Shown here in pieces: positions 12,988 through 23,407 of a DNA stretch of 64,000 nt. Position 1 is the stretch's first letter; every line of letters starts with the position of its first letter. A program made the position numbers and the translations under genes. Location: NCBI GenBank assembly GCA_022818135.1, contig JAFMSR010000006.1:29722685-29786684 (forward strand). The letters run 5' to 3'. The DNA is from Saxidomus purpurata (Eukaryota; Mollusca; Bivalvia; Venerida; Veneridae). A model generated the notes under the pieces. The model was not told the origin of the DNA. It worked only from the letters and a program-made list of their open reading frames with translations, and searched no databases.

Positions 12988-13058
12988 ATGGCAAAGGACC
13001 AAATAAACCAGCAGGCTCGGTCATGGGACCCAAAATTCACACATGAAGATAGAGAGAG
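12988..13058 (+). CDS. SRP19: SRP19 exon 1
   Basis: Starts at ATG with a favourable context (GACAACATGG) and encodes MAKDQINQQARSWDPKFTHEDRER to donor GTAAAT, ending in phase 2. The HEDRERW lead into the conserved CIYPAY strand matches the D-x-x-R-F/W-I/V-CIYP pattern of other SRP19 proteins. The nearest upstream in-frame context is non-coding, so this start is preferred. Confidence 0.9.
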
Positions 13059-13589
13059 GTAAATACAAGTCTGTTTTTAGACATCTTTAAGTGTAAATTA
13101 AGATTCTCACGTTTTTAATTCGGTGTGAGTACAAAATAACCCATGAACATGCAAGTGAAGAGGCAAATGCCAGATTTCTTTTTCAGTGAAAATATCCAGT
13201 AGGGGCAAAATATAGCTATATTTTCTTATATATATACAAGGGTTACTGTATATCTCAAAGGTTTGTCGTGCTGAAGATCTCTTTGTAATATAATCTGTAG
13301 ACAGGCCGGACCAGTACAAGTGCGCTACTAGTATGCAGACACATGGTTTTAGCTGTTTTCTAAATTCAAAGAATCTTTCTTGCATTACTTTGATATTACA
13401 TAATTTTATTCGTAGCGTATCAGTTCTCCTACCGGTATAATAAATGTATTCTTACATTTCCCGATTTTCAACTGACAATCAAACAAACAGAGAGGAACCC
13501 AAAAGGTTAATGTGAACAAAATTGTTTTTTCGCTTATATAGTGATAATATTAATAACATTCAGGTTAAAAATAACAATATTGATAACAA

Positions 13590-13735
13590 TCAGGTTAAAA
13601 ATAAGGAAGTGTCTCCTCGTCAAGTCCAGGACGGGGAGACCCAGAGTCTCTACATCTGGTTCAGCCGGACGTAGATACAAATGAGGGGGTTTTTTCTCCC
13701 CGTCCGGCTATATTTGTTATCACTTTTTAGCACTA
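13590..13735. repeat. small GC-rich inverted-repeat element in SRP19 intron 1
   Basis: GACGGGGAG (13630-13638) pairs with CTCCCCGTC (13696-13704), and AGCCGGACG (13663-13671) pairs with CGTCCGGCT (13701-13709). The two pairings overlap, so they are alternative folds. Local GC content is far above the flanks, suggesting an inserted palindromic MITE. Confidence 0.5.
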
Positions 13736-13962
13736 CACTTATGAAAATATTATTTCTTAGGTGAAAAAATATTCATTATTTACTATTTTCAGGCTGAAGA
13801 ACTTCAGAAAACATAATTTATTTTAAAAAAATAGGCTGGGAGGATATTAATTGAACGAGGTGTGAAAATAAGAAAACTTTGTGGAATAATAACTTAATAC
13901 CTATGGTGGTTTGCATTTAATTACCATTGCAACATAAGATGGAAGTGTGCAATTAAATGAAA

Positions 13963-14997
13963 GGCAGTGGCTAGGTAGCCGTGACCGGCTACCTAGTCTT
14001 TTGGTCTAGGCAGCCAGATCTGGCTACCTAGACCAAAAGGCTAGGTAGCCTTACATATATGTCTTACAAGGACCTACATAGAATTGGTATTGAAAAATCA
14101 TTCATTAAAGTATATAATTTGTAATATTGACCGATATTGAATTTAAGTATCCATCTTACGCCGAAACTTATCAAAGTTATACAATTTTTTTTACATATTC
14201 ATAAAGTTCATAATTTCAGCTTTTATTTGATACCAAACATTTAAATATTCATCAAATAATAATAAAAAAAGGTGCGACTGTATTTTCCAATACATTCTTA
14301 CTTGGTATACAGGACGACCGTATAATACACTTTTCCCAATCAGAACAAGTTGCTTTGGATAAACAACATTCAAACCGTTTTAAATTTTAGAGAGAAATAA
14401 TTTTTCACATTCACAAATTAATAAACATTACTCAGTCAGTGGAGTGACATAGCTTGGACTTAATTCATAAGAGTTAATTTTGTCATTCTTTATGACAGAC
14501 CAAAATTTTCACACCTACCGCGAGTGACAAATGATAAGTAGAAAATAAACATTGATCAGTTACGGTGGAGTTAAACGGGAAAAGATATTTTAAATCCACA
14601 TTTTAAGGTTCAGATAAAAAAAAACCTCTTATATAATACGCAGAACCTGATAGTATAGCGGTGATTCACAACGAAATACCGCGGCGGCAATGTCCGAGAT
14701 AGGATATATTTACCTGACTGCAATATCCAGCCAGTATAGCCAAATATTGAATTTGAATCATGGCGACCAATGAGATAGATCTAGGATGTGATTGACCTAT
14801 AAAAATGAAAAGAAACAAACGTATGAAATATATGTACGGCTACCTAGCCTTTTGGTCTAGATAGCTGGATCTGGCGACCAGTGAGATCTAGGATGTGATT
14901 GACCTATAAAAATGAAAAGAAACAAATGTATGAAATATATGTATGGCTACCTAGCCTTTTGGTCTAGATAGCCGTGACCGGCTACCTAGCCACTGCC
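13963..14997. mobile_element. TIR DNA transposon with 9-bp target duplication (MULE-like)
   Basis: The element is 1035 bp and bounded by the exact 9-bp direct repeat TAAATGAAA (13954-13962 and 14998-15006). Both termini read GGCAGTGGCTAGGTAGCCG inward from their ends. Each terminus is itself hairpin-forming (GGCTAGGTAGCC ... GGCTACCTAG), and CTAGACCAAAAGGCTAGGTA recurs inside both ends. A segment of about 108 bp (about 14753-14865) is duplicated next to the right end. No transposase frame is visible, so it is non-autonomous. A 9-bp duplication is typical of Mutator-like elements, but superfamily is inferred from that alone. Confidence 0.8.
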
Positions 14998-15567
14998 TAA
15001 ATGAAAAAATTGGTTTGTAAGTGATTCATGTATAAAGTGGAAACAAGGCGGAGAAAATCAAAGTAAACAAGTCATACAATTACACATTAATAATTTCATT
15101 TACCATTCACCGTTTTTTTCTCTTGCTCATGTCGCTCTGGTCAAGCAACTGTTTCAAAAGTAAAAAATTGTAAATAATGCATCACAAAGCCTAATACGTG
15201 GCGTCAATTATTGTGAACCACATACTGATCATCTGGGTGCATCTGCACAGTTATACTCCAAAGTTTTCTTAGTCTTTTGATTTGTGGGATGCATATTTCA
15301 AGTTCTTGAAAACAGTAATTGTTGACTCCTCGTTTCATTTAGATTTCTTCCTTCAAAGGGTGTCATATTCTGGTCAAATTGTTGATTTCTAAAGGCAATG
15401 ACCGCACTTGGTGCAGAGCCAGACTGTGCATGCGCAGTGCATTGTTTACGTGCATTACTTTCTGTAAATTTTAGAACAAGGACTTGTCTGAATGTACATA
15501 CATTTACATACATTAGACATTATCAGACTATGATACATGTATAATTATGTTTTATTGGTGTTTCCAG

Positions 15568-15643
15568 ATGGGTCTGCATCTATCCAGCCTACATAAATAG
15601 TAAAAAGACTGTGAAAGAAGGAAGAAGAATTCCAAAAGACAAG
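15568..15643 (+). CDS. SRP19: SRP19 exon 2
   Basis: Acceptor TTTCCAG, donor GTAAAT. Encodes WVCIYPAYINSKKTVKEG and RRIPKDK, the most conserved RNA-binding segment of SRP19. Incoming phase 2 joins exon 1 exactly; outgoing phase 0. Confidence 0.95.
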
Positions 15644-15714
15644 GTAAATTTTAAAACTGTTATTTTTTGTATCATCTTCACAAGCTTTTCCAGTCTAAGC
15701 CTAATATATGTGTA

Positions 15715-15818
15715 GGTTATAGGTCTATATTACAGTAATAAGCAAGTTCATTGCAAGGGAGCATCAGGGAACCGAAGCAATAAGTTTGGTTATTCCTGTA
15801 ATATGGACCTATTACCGG
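15715..15818. mobile_element. palindromic MITE segment in SRP19 intron 2
   Basis: Arms of about 40 bp read GGTTATAGGTCTATATTACAG on the left and its near-complement CTGTAATATGGACCTATTACC on the right. The same palindrome occurs at 53641-53750 on the opposite strand. Both copies continue directly into the same neighbouring repeat through CGGCTTACAG. Confidence 0.7.
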
Positions 15819-16033
15819 CTTACAGTTTGTACCATCTACAGACAATAATTGTATTGAAACATATAGAGATTTGGGGCGGAGCTTAGCTCTGTGATGTCAC
15901 AGTCTCACTTATTGGAAAAATAGTGAAATAATTATTTACATATTGGCGATACTGAGTCCATATGGAGAATACACCTTTATTTTTTGGATGAAACTAGGCA
16001 TTTAATTGGATCAGAAAGTAGGGCAAACTGTAA
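15819..16033 (+). mobile_element. CRE-bearing TIR repeat, short copy
   Basis: Bounded by TA-CAGTTTG (15821-) and CAAACTG-TA (-16032). Inside, GGCGGAGCTTAGCTCTGTGA and TGTCACAG match the 52833-53636 element on the opposite strand. The copy lacks about 600 bp that the longer one has in the middle, consistent with an internally deleted derivative. Confidence 0.65.
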
Positions 16034-16126
16034 ATAGGATAACAAAGTTTATTTGAGTCCAGCAGTGTGAAAACCAAAAATAAGCATTCACAAACTTTCC
16101 AAATTTACAGCATTTTTTTATTTCAG

Positions 16127-16198
16127 GCTGTAGAGAATCCATCGTACATAGAGATTAGAGATGTATGTTTGAATGTTGGACTAACTATTGGTGTAGAG
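16127..16198 (+). CDS. SRP19: SRP19 exon 3
   Basis: Acceptor TATTTCAG, donor GTGAGA, 24 codons in phase 0: AVENPSYIEIRDVCLNVGLT and IGVE. It matches the NPTATEIQDVCSAVGLNVFLE helix region of the human protein. Confidence 0.95.
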
Positions 16199-16802
16199 GT
16201 GAGATGTTTAAAATTCTTAATAAAAAAACTTTTTTGAGAAGGGAGTAGATATTTTAGTTGTCTGTTGGAGAAACAGATACAATTTTAGAGTGACTCTTTG
16301 AGTTATACCAATGTTTAGAGTCACTCAAAGAGGATATTGGGACCATCATTTTATGGTACTTCCCATTACTTACTCTGAAATGTAGTAAGACTGGCCATTG
16401 TTTCAAAAGTTCAAATTTTTATTTTGAATGTCAAAAGATACAATGTAATTAAGTGTGTATTGAATAAACCAGTATAGAATCTGCATTCATTTACTGTGTC
16501 CATGCTATGATTGAGACTTTTATCTCGTGATGTAATTTGTTAGACCCCACAAAAAAGTTTCATGTCTCCTGACAGACCTTAACTTTTTACTGCCAACCTC
16601 AAAGCTATTTATGAGAAAATAACTGAAAAAATAATTTTCAAGACTTTAGTGTTTTAGAGCAAAAAGGCAAAACATAAAAATAAAATCCTGATGACTGACC
16701 TAAATTTTTTGTCAACAAGACTGGAAGCACACATATTTGTTTGCTTGGCCTTATCAAATTTAAAAGCATAATTAATATATTATTATGGAATTTAAATTTC
16801 AG

Positions 16803-16914
16803 AACAAGACATATTGCAGAGAATTAGAGCATAAAGATATAAAGTACAGGGGTAGAATAAGAGTACAAATCAAGAATGCCGACGGCTCGCAGAAATCTGA
16901 AAAATTCCCAACAA
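16803..16914 (+). CDS. SRP19: SRP19 exon 4
   Basis: Acceptor AATTTCAG, donor GTGAGT, outgoing phase 1. Encodes NKTYCRELEHKDIKYRGRIR and VQIKNADGSQKSEKFPT. The YRGRIRVQIK strand is the family signature (human YRGRVRVQLK). Confidence 0.95.
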
Positions 16915-17105
16915 GTGAGTAATGGATTCTTGTGAATATTTGTGGTTTCTACTTCATAGAACTGACAAAAAGTCTGCATAATTTGTGTTACCTGTTAACA
17001 GGCTAGAGAATATTTAACACTTATCGTGTTGAATTTATTGAAATTGGTACTGTCCATGTTTCAGTTTGAACTGAGCAAGTGTAGGAAAACTGTTCGTAGG
17101 ATTGC

Positions 17106-18075
17106 CCTACGCCAGGGTGAGCTTTTCTGATCGATGATTGTCCGTCGTCCGTCGTCCGTCAACATTTTGATTCAAATGACATCTCCTCTGAAACCTCTAG
17201 GCCAATGTTGATAAAACTATGCAGGAATGTTCCTTGCATGAAGCTCTACCAAACTTGTTCAAAGAATTCCATTCCATGCAGAACTCTGGTTGCTATGGCA
17301 ACAAATAGGAAAATCTTTAAGAATCTTCTACTGTGAAACCACAAGGCCTAGAGCTTAGATATGTGGCATGTAGCATTGTCTAGTGAACCTCTACCAAGAT
17401 TGTTCAAATTATGACCCCCGGGTCAAAATTGACCCCGCGCGGATGGGCCCTTAGTTTTTGCATAGGCATATATAGGAAAAACTTTAAAAATCTTCTTCTC
17501 TGAAACCACAAGGCCTGGAGCTTAGATATTTAGCATGTAGCATTGGCTAGTGGACCTCTACCAAGATTGTTCAAATTATGACCCCCGGATCAAAATTGAC
17601 CCCGCACGGGGGTCACTTAGTTTTGCATAGGCATATTTAGGAAAAACTTTAAAAATCTTCTTCTCTGAAACCACAAGGCCTAAAGCTTAGATATTTGGCA
17701 TGTAGCATTTGCTAGTGGACCTCTACCAAGAGTGTTCAAATTATTACCCCCGGGTCAAAATTGACCCCGCACGGGGGGTCACTTAGTTTAACATAGGCTT
17801 ATATAGGAAAAAGTTTAAAAATCTTTTTCTCTGAAACCACAAGGCCTAGAGCTTAGATATTTGGCATGTAGCATTGCCTAGTAGACCTCTTTAAAGTTTG
17901 TTCAAATTATGCCCCTGGGGTCAAAATTGACCTTGCCCGTGGGGGGGGGGGTCACTTGTTTTACAAAGGCGTATATAGGAAAACCTATTTGGTATATAAC
18001 ATTATCTAGTGATCTTCCACTAGGCAAGTGGACTTGTACCCAGGTGAGCGATATAGGGCCATCTTGGCCCTCTTG
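17106..18075 (+). mobile_element. tandem-repeat-cored Helitron-like element, copy A
   Basis: The left part has GGTGAGCTTTTCTGATCGAT and TCCGTCGTCC repeats. The core is about five copies of a 150-165-bp cassette (AACCACAAGGCCTAGAGCTT ... GACCCCCGGGTCAAAATTGA). The right end is AGGGCCATCTTGGCCCT, a hairpin, then CTTG followed by host T. It lies in SRP19 intron 4. There is no coding capacity; open frames across the cassettes are artefacts. Confidence 0.75.
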
Positions 18076-18465
18076 TATTATATACTTATCTTGTGAAGGT
18101 GTGTAGCATGTGAAAACTCTACTTTAGAACCAAGCTCCCATTTATAAATTGCAAAATATTAACTTTAAACAATTTCTAATAAGGGTGCTACTTATAAATA
18201 CATGTACATGATGTATGTTGATATAAAGGATCTGCAATGTTCTCTGTCTATCTTATTTCATAATTTTCCGCCTGTCTCCGTCAATAAATCATTTCTATTA
18301 TGCTTGTTGTGTTTTCTGAAGTTACATTGTCTAATGACAGGCTTCATTTTGCTTAGTGTTATTTCACTAGGAACAAAACGTTTTGCTACGTAAATTCTTG
18401 TAAAATATTTTAATGAGAAATACTTTAAATACCGTACATTTCAATTTTGTATGTACATTTTACAG

Positions 18466-18608
18466 GACAGTCAATCTTATTCTACCTGGGAGAAACAATA
18501 CCCAAGTTGAAAGCTCGACAGCACGGTGGAGGAGGTGCATCACAACAAAGCTCCACCCAGCAACAAGGCGGCAAATCACAGAAGAAGAAAGGAAGAAAGG
18601 GAAAATGA
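18466..18608 (+). CDS. SRP19: SRP19 exon 5 (terminal)
   Basis: Acceptor TTTTACAG; the split codon gives arginine, then QSILFYLGETIPKLKAR, aligning with the human M-L-Y-A-A-E-M-I-P-K-L-K-T-R helix. A low-complexity Gly/Ser/Gln stretch and a basic tail follow, then TGA at 18606-18608. The different-frame open frame starting at 18413 over the same bases is a shadow. Confidence 0.93.
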
Positions 18609-19438
18609 AGTGGTCATGAACAGAAATAGAACAGCGCATGTTTTGATTTACAATTTGTAGAAAGTCTACATGATATTCTGCTAGGAGAATTTCAAGAATT
18701 CTTCACAGACTTTGAAAATATACTGCAAGAACATGCATACTAGAGCAAAGTTGAGATATATGTGCAAATAGTCAAAATTATGAAGATATTTAACACCATT
18801 GCAGACCCGTCAGATGTTTGATATTATAGGAAACTTCAGGAAAAATTGATGGAAGCATTATTATAAAGTGACTGTCATGAGTCCTTTTAAAGCACCAAAA
18901 TGAACAGCAAAAGAAAACTCTGCTAGTTTCAAGATGTTTAGAGTAGTTTTATTTGTTGTTTAGTTGTAAAATTAATGTACAATTCCTATATACTTAGATA
19001 TTTTGGAAAGCTTGGGGAGAGTCCCCAGACAGTATAATGTAAGAACATGTAAAAACCAGAATAGCCATATCAGAAAGTGAATTAGCTAAAGCAGATGGTT
19101 TGTGCATGCTTTGTTTTAAACTACAACCATGAGGAGTTTAATTTTTGAAGTGTGTAGATGGAATGGACTAACTGTATATTTCATTGCTCAATAATTATAC
19201 AAAAATGTGTCTACCTAAACAAAGGCACATTAAAAATGCAGTTGGTTTTAATTCAACATAATGTATTCTTCCATTCTGCAAGGTTTTGCTAAGCTGACCA
19301 ATGCAGCCTAAAAAATACCAGTATGTAAATAGCTTGTTAAGAAAGTGCTATGACTGTTTGCCAAATAACGTCTGCAGCTTGTTGAGATTGTTTGACCAGT
19401 TCATATTTTCTGCACTCTTGACCGTTAGCCATTGATTT

Positions 19439-19444
19439 AATAAA
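19439..19444 (+). terminator. SRP19: candidate SRP19 polyadenylation signal
   Basis: AATAAA about 830 bases after the SRP19 stop, in AT-rich sequence without a further exon. Positional inference. Confidence 0.4.
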
Positions 19445-20235
19445 ATTTATGTGGATGAGCGTGTTATGAAACATCTTGGTAAGTTGAAGTGTTACCTGAG
19501 ATATTTATTGGTAAAGAGTATAGATCGTCACAGCAACAATTAAAAATACAAAGAATTGGGCGCTTCTGTTCTTAACATAGAAACTACTTTTTCTGTCTTG
19601 AACTTTTGACCAGACTTGACTGTAAATGAGTTTTGTTTTTTAAAAATGGAAGTTAGAAAGTAATACTAAAGTTTGAAAAGCTGATATTCCACTTTTGTAA
19701 AGGTTACCTGTTTTGTGCAAATTTGTATTTGAAAAGGTGTATTATATATTTATTACGTAATTAATATGGTAAACCCTAGAAAAGACAACATGCTTATAAA
19801 TGTTTAAATAGCAGAAAATTTAGATGTTTGGTAAAAACATGGAACATTTTATGCTAGGTGGTGGGGTATTTATTATCTGTTATGGTAAAAGTATTTTGTA
19901 ACAAGATCTTTATGCATGTATTAAATTAGTAAGAAAGAAATTCTAGTGTTAAGCTACTACATGTACATTGGTTGTATTAATGTGGTACATGTACATGTAT
20001 ATCAATTTTACTTTGTTAGTTAAACGAGGAAAAAGATTAAGTATCGTGTCCATTGTTTACAAGGGATCAGATAATAATAAATGCATTGAATGTCCTTTAC
20101 TGTACTTTTGTTTACTGTCGAAAGTTAATATGACCTTTCCTGAAAATGTCCCGTCACCTGCCTGCAACTGAAAGTGAGGGGGTACCTAGTGTATGATACG
20201 CATTATAAATGATTTAATGTCATCATCTGAAAAAA

Positions 20236-20418
20236 GGGGAGCGGTGGTGAGGAGGTTTAGGTGTCTGTCGCTCATCCCGGAGGTTGCGGGTTCGAGCGGG
20301 TCACGACCGTACCTCATATGACATCAGTACTGGTTTTTCCAGGAAGCGGACTCGAGAGTGACTCGATAAGCTGTAAACTTTCTTCACAATCGAGCTTAAA
20401 TAAATGAGTTTAAACTGT
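20236..20418 (+). mobile_element. tRNA-derived SINE, family S1 copy 1
   Basis: Head GGGGAGCGGTGGTGAGGAGG (A-box) and GGTTGCGGGTTCGAGC (B-box). The body GTACTGGTTTTTCCAGGAAG and GAGAGTGACTCGATAAGCTG is shared with 63485-63674. No clear target duplication. Confidence 0.75.
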
Positions 20419-20818
20419 AAAAGTGGTTTTTATAACGTTACCAACTTTATTATTTTGAAATATAATTTAAGATTTTGCTAAATCTGGCTGACTTATGGCT
20501 CATTACATGTATTTTAGTTGTCCGGTTGCAAAATATTGGTTTCCAATTAATGCGTATTGCGTTATATTCATCTTCTCATGACTCATGTTCATTCTTCTAT
20601 ACAATATTGCAGTCACACAGAACTACAATTATGCTATAAATGATACCGTTATTATTACTGTTGGGTACAGTACTTGAAAGTACAATGTACTATAGGGAAC
20701 TAAAACCTGATACAGTACAGAACTGCAATAATACAATACTTTGTAGAAGTGATTTGTAAAGTACTGCAGAATCAAAATATACTGCAATAGTAACTTGGTG
20801 ACATTAATCGCAGTGTTG

Positions 20819-20874
20819 GCCCCTTTAAGATTCAGCTTGCTCAGATGAGTAAGTTAGGGCCTACTTGGCCCTTG
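20819..20874 (+). mobile_element. right-end remnant of a Helitron-like element
   Basis: AGGGCCTACTTGGCCCT hairpin followed by TG and host T: the same terminal architecture as the full elements elsewhere in the window, with the body lost or unrecognisable. Confidence 0.5.
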
Positions 20875-21336
20875 TTTTCTTTTCACATCAGGTAATACTA
20901 GATAGTTTGCTTTTCAGAGTATAGTGCCTATAAACACCATGTCCGTTGTAAAACACGTAGTTAATGAAATTTCTTCATCATACAAAAGTTCATCATTGCA
21001 AAAAAGAATTTGACATGGGATCATTGGAAATGGTAACTTATGTTTACTTAAGTAAATACATGAAATAATAAGAATAATTTCACATTATAAGGAAATAATT
21101 TACAAAACTAAAGCAGACTAAGGTTACTTACATCTCAGTGCCTTCTTTCACCGTGTTACATTTAATAAAATCAATTCCGGATAACTGCACTTCATCACAA
21201 TGGCCACCATGACTGTGTGAAGTCAAATAAATCCCATACATACCTTTTGAGTTACGTTCGAGACAGGTATGGTTTCATAAAGATGTGCCAGTATACCATA
21301 CTTAGCAATAATCAATGGGCTGTAGCTCTACGAGAA

Positions 21337-23407
21337 CAAGAGCTGTCTCATGACAGCACGCTCGACTCTTCAAAAGCTTGTCAGTAAAATGGGTTTCTTG
21401 TCTAAGAACAGGACTGATGTATTGTGCAATTGTCTATAAGAATTAAGGTCAAAGATATGAAACTTGTTCAAAGACCTTTGTTAATGTACATTACATGCAA
21501 AGCCTTACTCTGGATTTTGTAAGTCATCTGGAGGGAGGAGGGGGGGATAATTTCAAAGAAATACATCACCTTGTATATTTGATCATGAATAACTTTGTAA
21601 AGTTTCAAAATTGGTATGTATAAAATTACAAAGGGCCAAGATGGCCACTGCATGCTGCATAATTCCACTTGCCTAGTGACAGTTCACAGATAATGTCATA
21701 TACCAAATAAGTTCCTATAATAGCCTGTGTAAAAAAAATGGCACAATTCTAAGTTAAACCAGGGGCATTAATATGTCAAAAATCAAAAACATTGGTAAAG
21801 ATGTCTGATAGGTAATTCTACATATTAAATATCTAAGCTCAATACCTTTGAGGAATTCAAAAAGTAATTGACTTTTATAAAATCCTTTACCAAAAATTCT
21901 AAGTTAAAAAGGGGCATAAATCTCAGGTCAAAAATCAAACAACAGGAGAGGTCCACTGGGCAATGCTACCTGCCAAATAGTCTAAGCTCATGCCTTGATG
22001 GTTAGAGAAGATATATTTTGAGTTTTAAGTCAATAAGCCTATGAAATAGTATTCAAGATATTTGACTTTAGGTAAAAATCTTTAAACAAAATGTTGGTAG
22101 TTAACAAGCCAAGCTGCATCCCAAATTCTAAGCTCAGGCCTGTGGTTTCAGAAAAAGGTGCCTCACAGTCTTTCCCTATATATTCCATGTGATCAACTAA
22201 ATGACCTATGGTCAATTTTGAAATCCTTCCAGGCATGACTTGAACAATATTGGTAGAGGTATTCGCCATTACTTCAAACCAAATAAGTGTGACCTCTAGA
22301 CCTTTGAGGTTAGGGACTTGGGTCTTGCATGTTTTACAGCCGTTTTGCTATATATTCGTTTGCCAAGTAAGTGACCCCGGTGGGTAAAATCCTTCAAAGC
22401 ATGATAAAGTTGACAATCTCGGTAGAGGTCTACAAGACATGCTACATGCCAAATATTACTCAGGCCTTCAGGTTTCCTATAAGAAGACTCTTAAAGTGTG
22501 CCTTGACCTTTGAGCTAGGGACCAGAGTTCTGCATGGATGGCACTCTTTGAATGTGCTAGACATTTGTGCCAAGAATTATTTTATCAACATCCTAAAGGT
22601 TCAGAGGAGATGTCATTTAACAAAAGTTGACAGTCCGGACAATCATCGTCGAAAAGTGTGCGTAGAGTAACCACTGCATTTATAGAGGATTTTCTATTAC
22701 CTTTCAAAAGTAAGCCTTTAAGTATGTCCATATAACATTTGGTAAGGACGTGGGAAAATTCTAATTTAAAAGGGGCATAAATATGTCAAAAATCTAAAAC
22801 ATTTGTAAAGATGTTGATAGTAAATATACATATTATTTTAAAGTCAATCCTTTGAAGTATTCAAAATATTTACTTTACAAACTTACCAAAAATTTTAATT
22901 AAAAAGGGGATTCCATAATCTTCAAAATCAAAACATGTCCTCTGGTGTAAATGTTGATGGTAAGGATATATTTTGGGTTTTAGAGTCAATACCTTTGATA
23001 GTATTCAAGATATTTGACTTATAAAAATCTTTTTTAAAATTTATTTAAAAAGGCATAAATCTGTCAAAAATGACAGAGTTACAGGGATTCAGTTTCACAA
23101 ATTTGTAAGTTGATGGGGAACAGACGGTTTGAGTTTCAAGTCAATACCTTTGATAGTATTCAAGATATTTGAATTTATAAAAAACTTTCACCAAAAATTC
23201 TAAGAATTCTAATCAAAAATCAAAACAGAGTTATGGGGATTATTTCCTTAGGTGTAGATGTTGATGGTAAACACAGACTTTGAGTTTCAAGTCAATACCT
23301 TTGATAGTATTCAAGATATTTGACTTCATAAAAAAACTTTTACCAACACAGACGCCGACGCCAGGGCAAGTGCAATAGCCTACTTATTCTTCGAATAGTC
23401 GAGCTAA
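21337..23407 (-). mobile_element. Helitron-like element, TTAGCTCGAC family, minus copy
   Basis: On the minus strand it begins TTAGCTCGACTATTCG near 23407, with GGCGTCGGCGTC after the start, and ends GACAGCTCTTG at 21337, followed by host T. It carries diverged cassettes (TTGATAGTATTCAAGATATT recurs about four times at 22850-23340). A second element (21633-22660) is nested inside. No transposase. Confidence 0.6.
21633..22660 (-). mobile_element. nested, decayed tandem-repeat Helitron-like copy
   Basis: GGGCCAAGATGGCC near 21633 is the right-end hairpin in reverse, followed by ACTTGCCTAGTGACAGTTCA and ATACCAAATAAG as in the 34656 cluster. GACAATCATCGTCGAAAAG near 22638 matches the left part of the same family. 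Cassette copies between are strongly diverged, so this is an old insertion. Confidence 0.5.

Larger units (their letters stand above)
12988..18608 (+). other. SRP19: gene: SRP19, signal recognition particle 19 kDa protein
   Basis: Five exons with canonical GT-AG borders and compatible phases join into 157 codons plus TGA: 12988-13058, 15568-15643, 16127-16198, 16803-16914 and 18466-18608. SRP19 binds the tips of helices 6 and 8 of SRP RNA and remodels it so that SRP54 can bind, during SRP assembly in the nucleolus. The diagnostic core is the CIYPAYINSKKTVKEGRRIP block in exons 1-2, close to vertebrate SRP19. The C terminus ends in the lysine/glycine-rich tail typical of the family (QKKKGRKGK). 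Length is slightly above the human 144 residues because of an extended Gln/Ser/Gly linker before the tail. Introns 1, 2 and 4 carry transposable elements. Confidence 0.95.
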
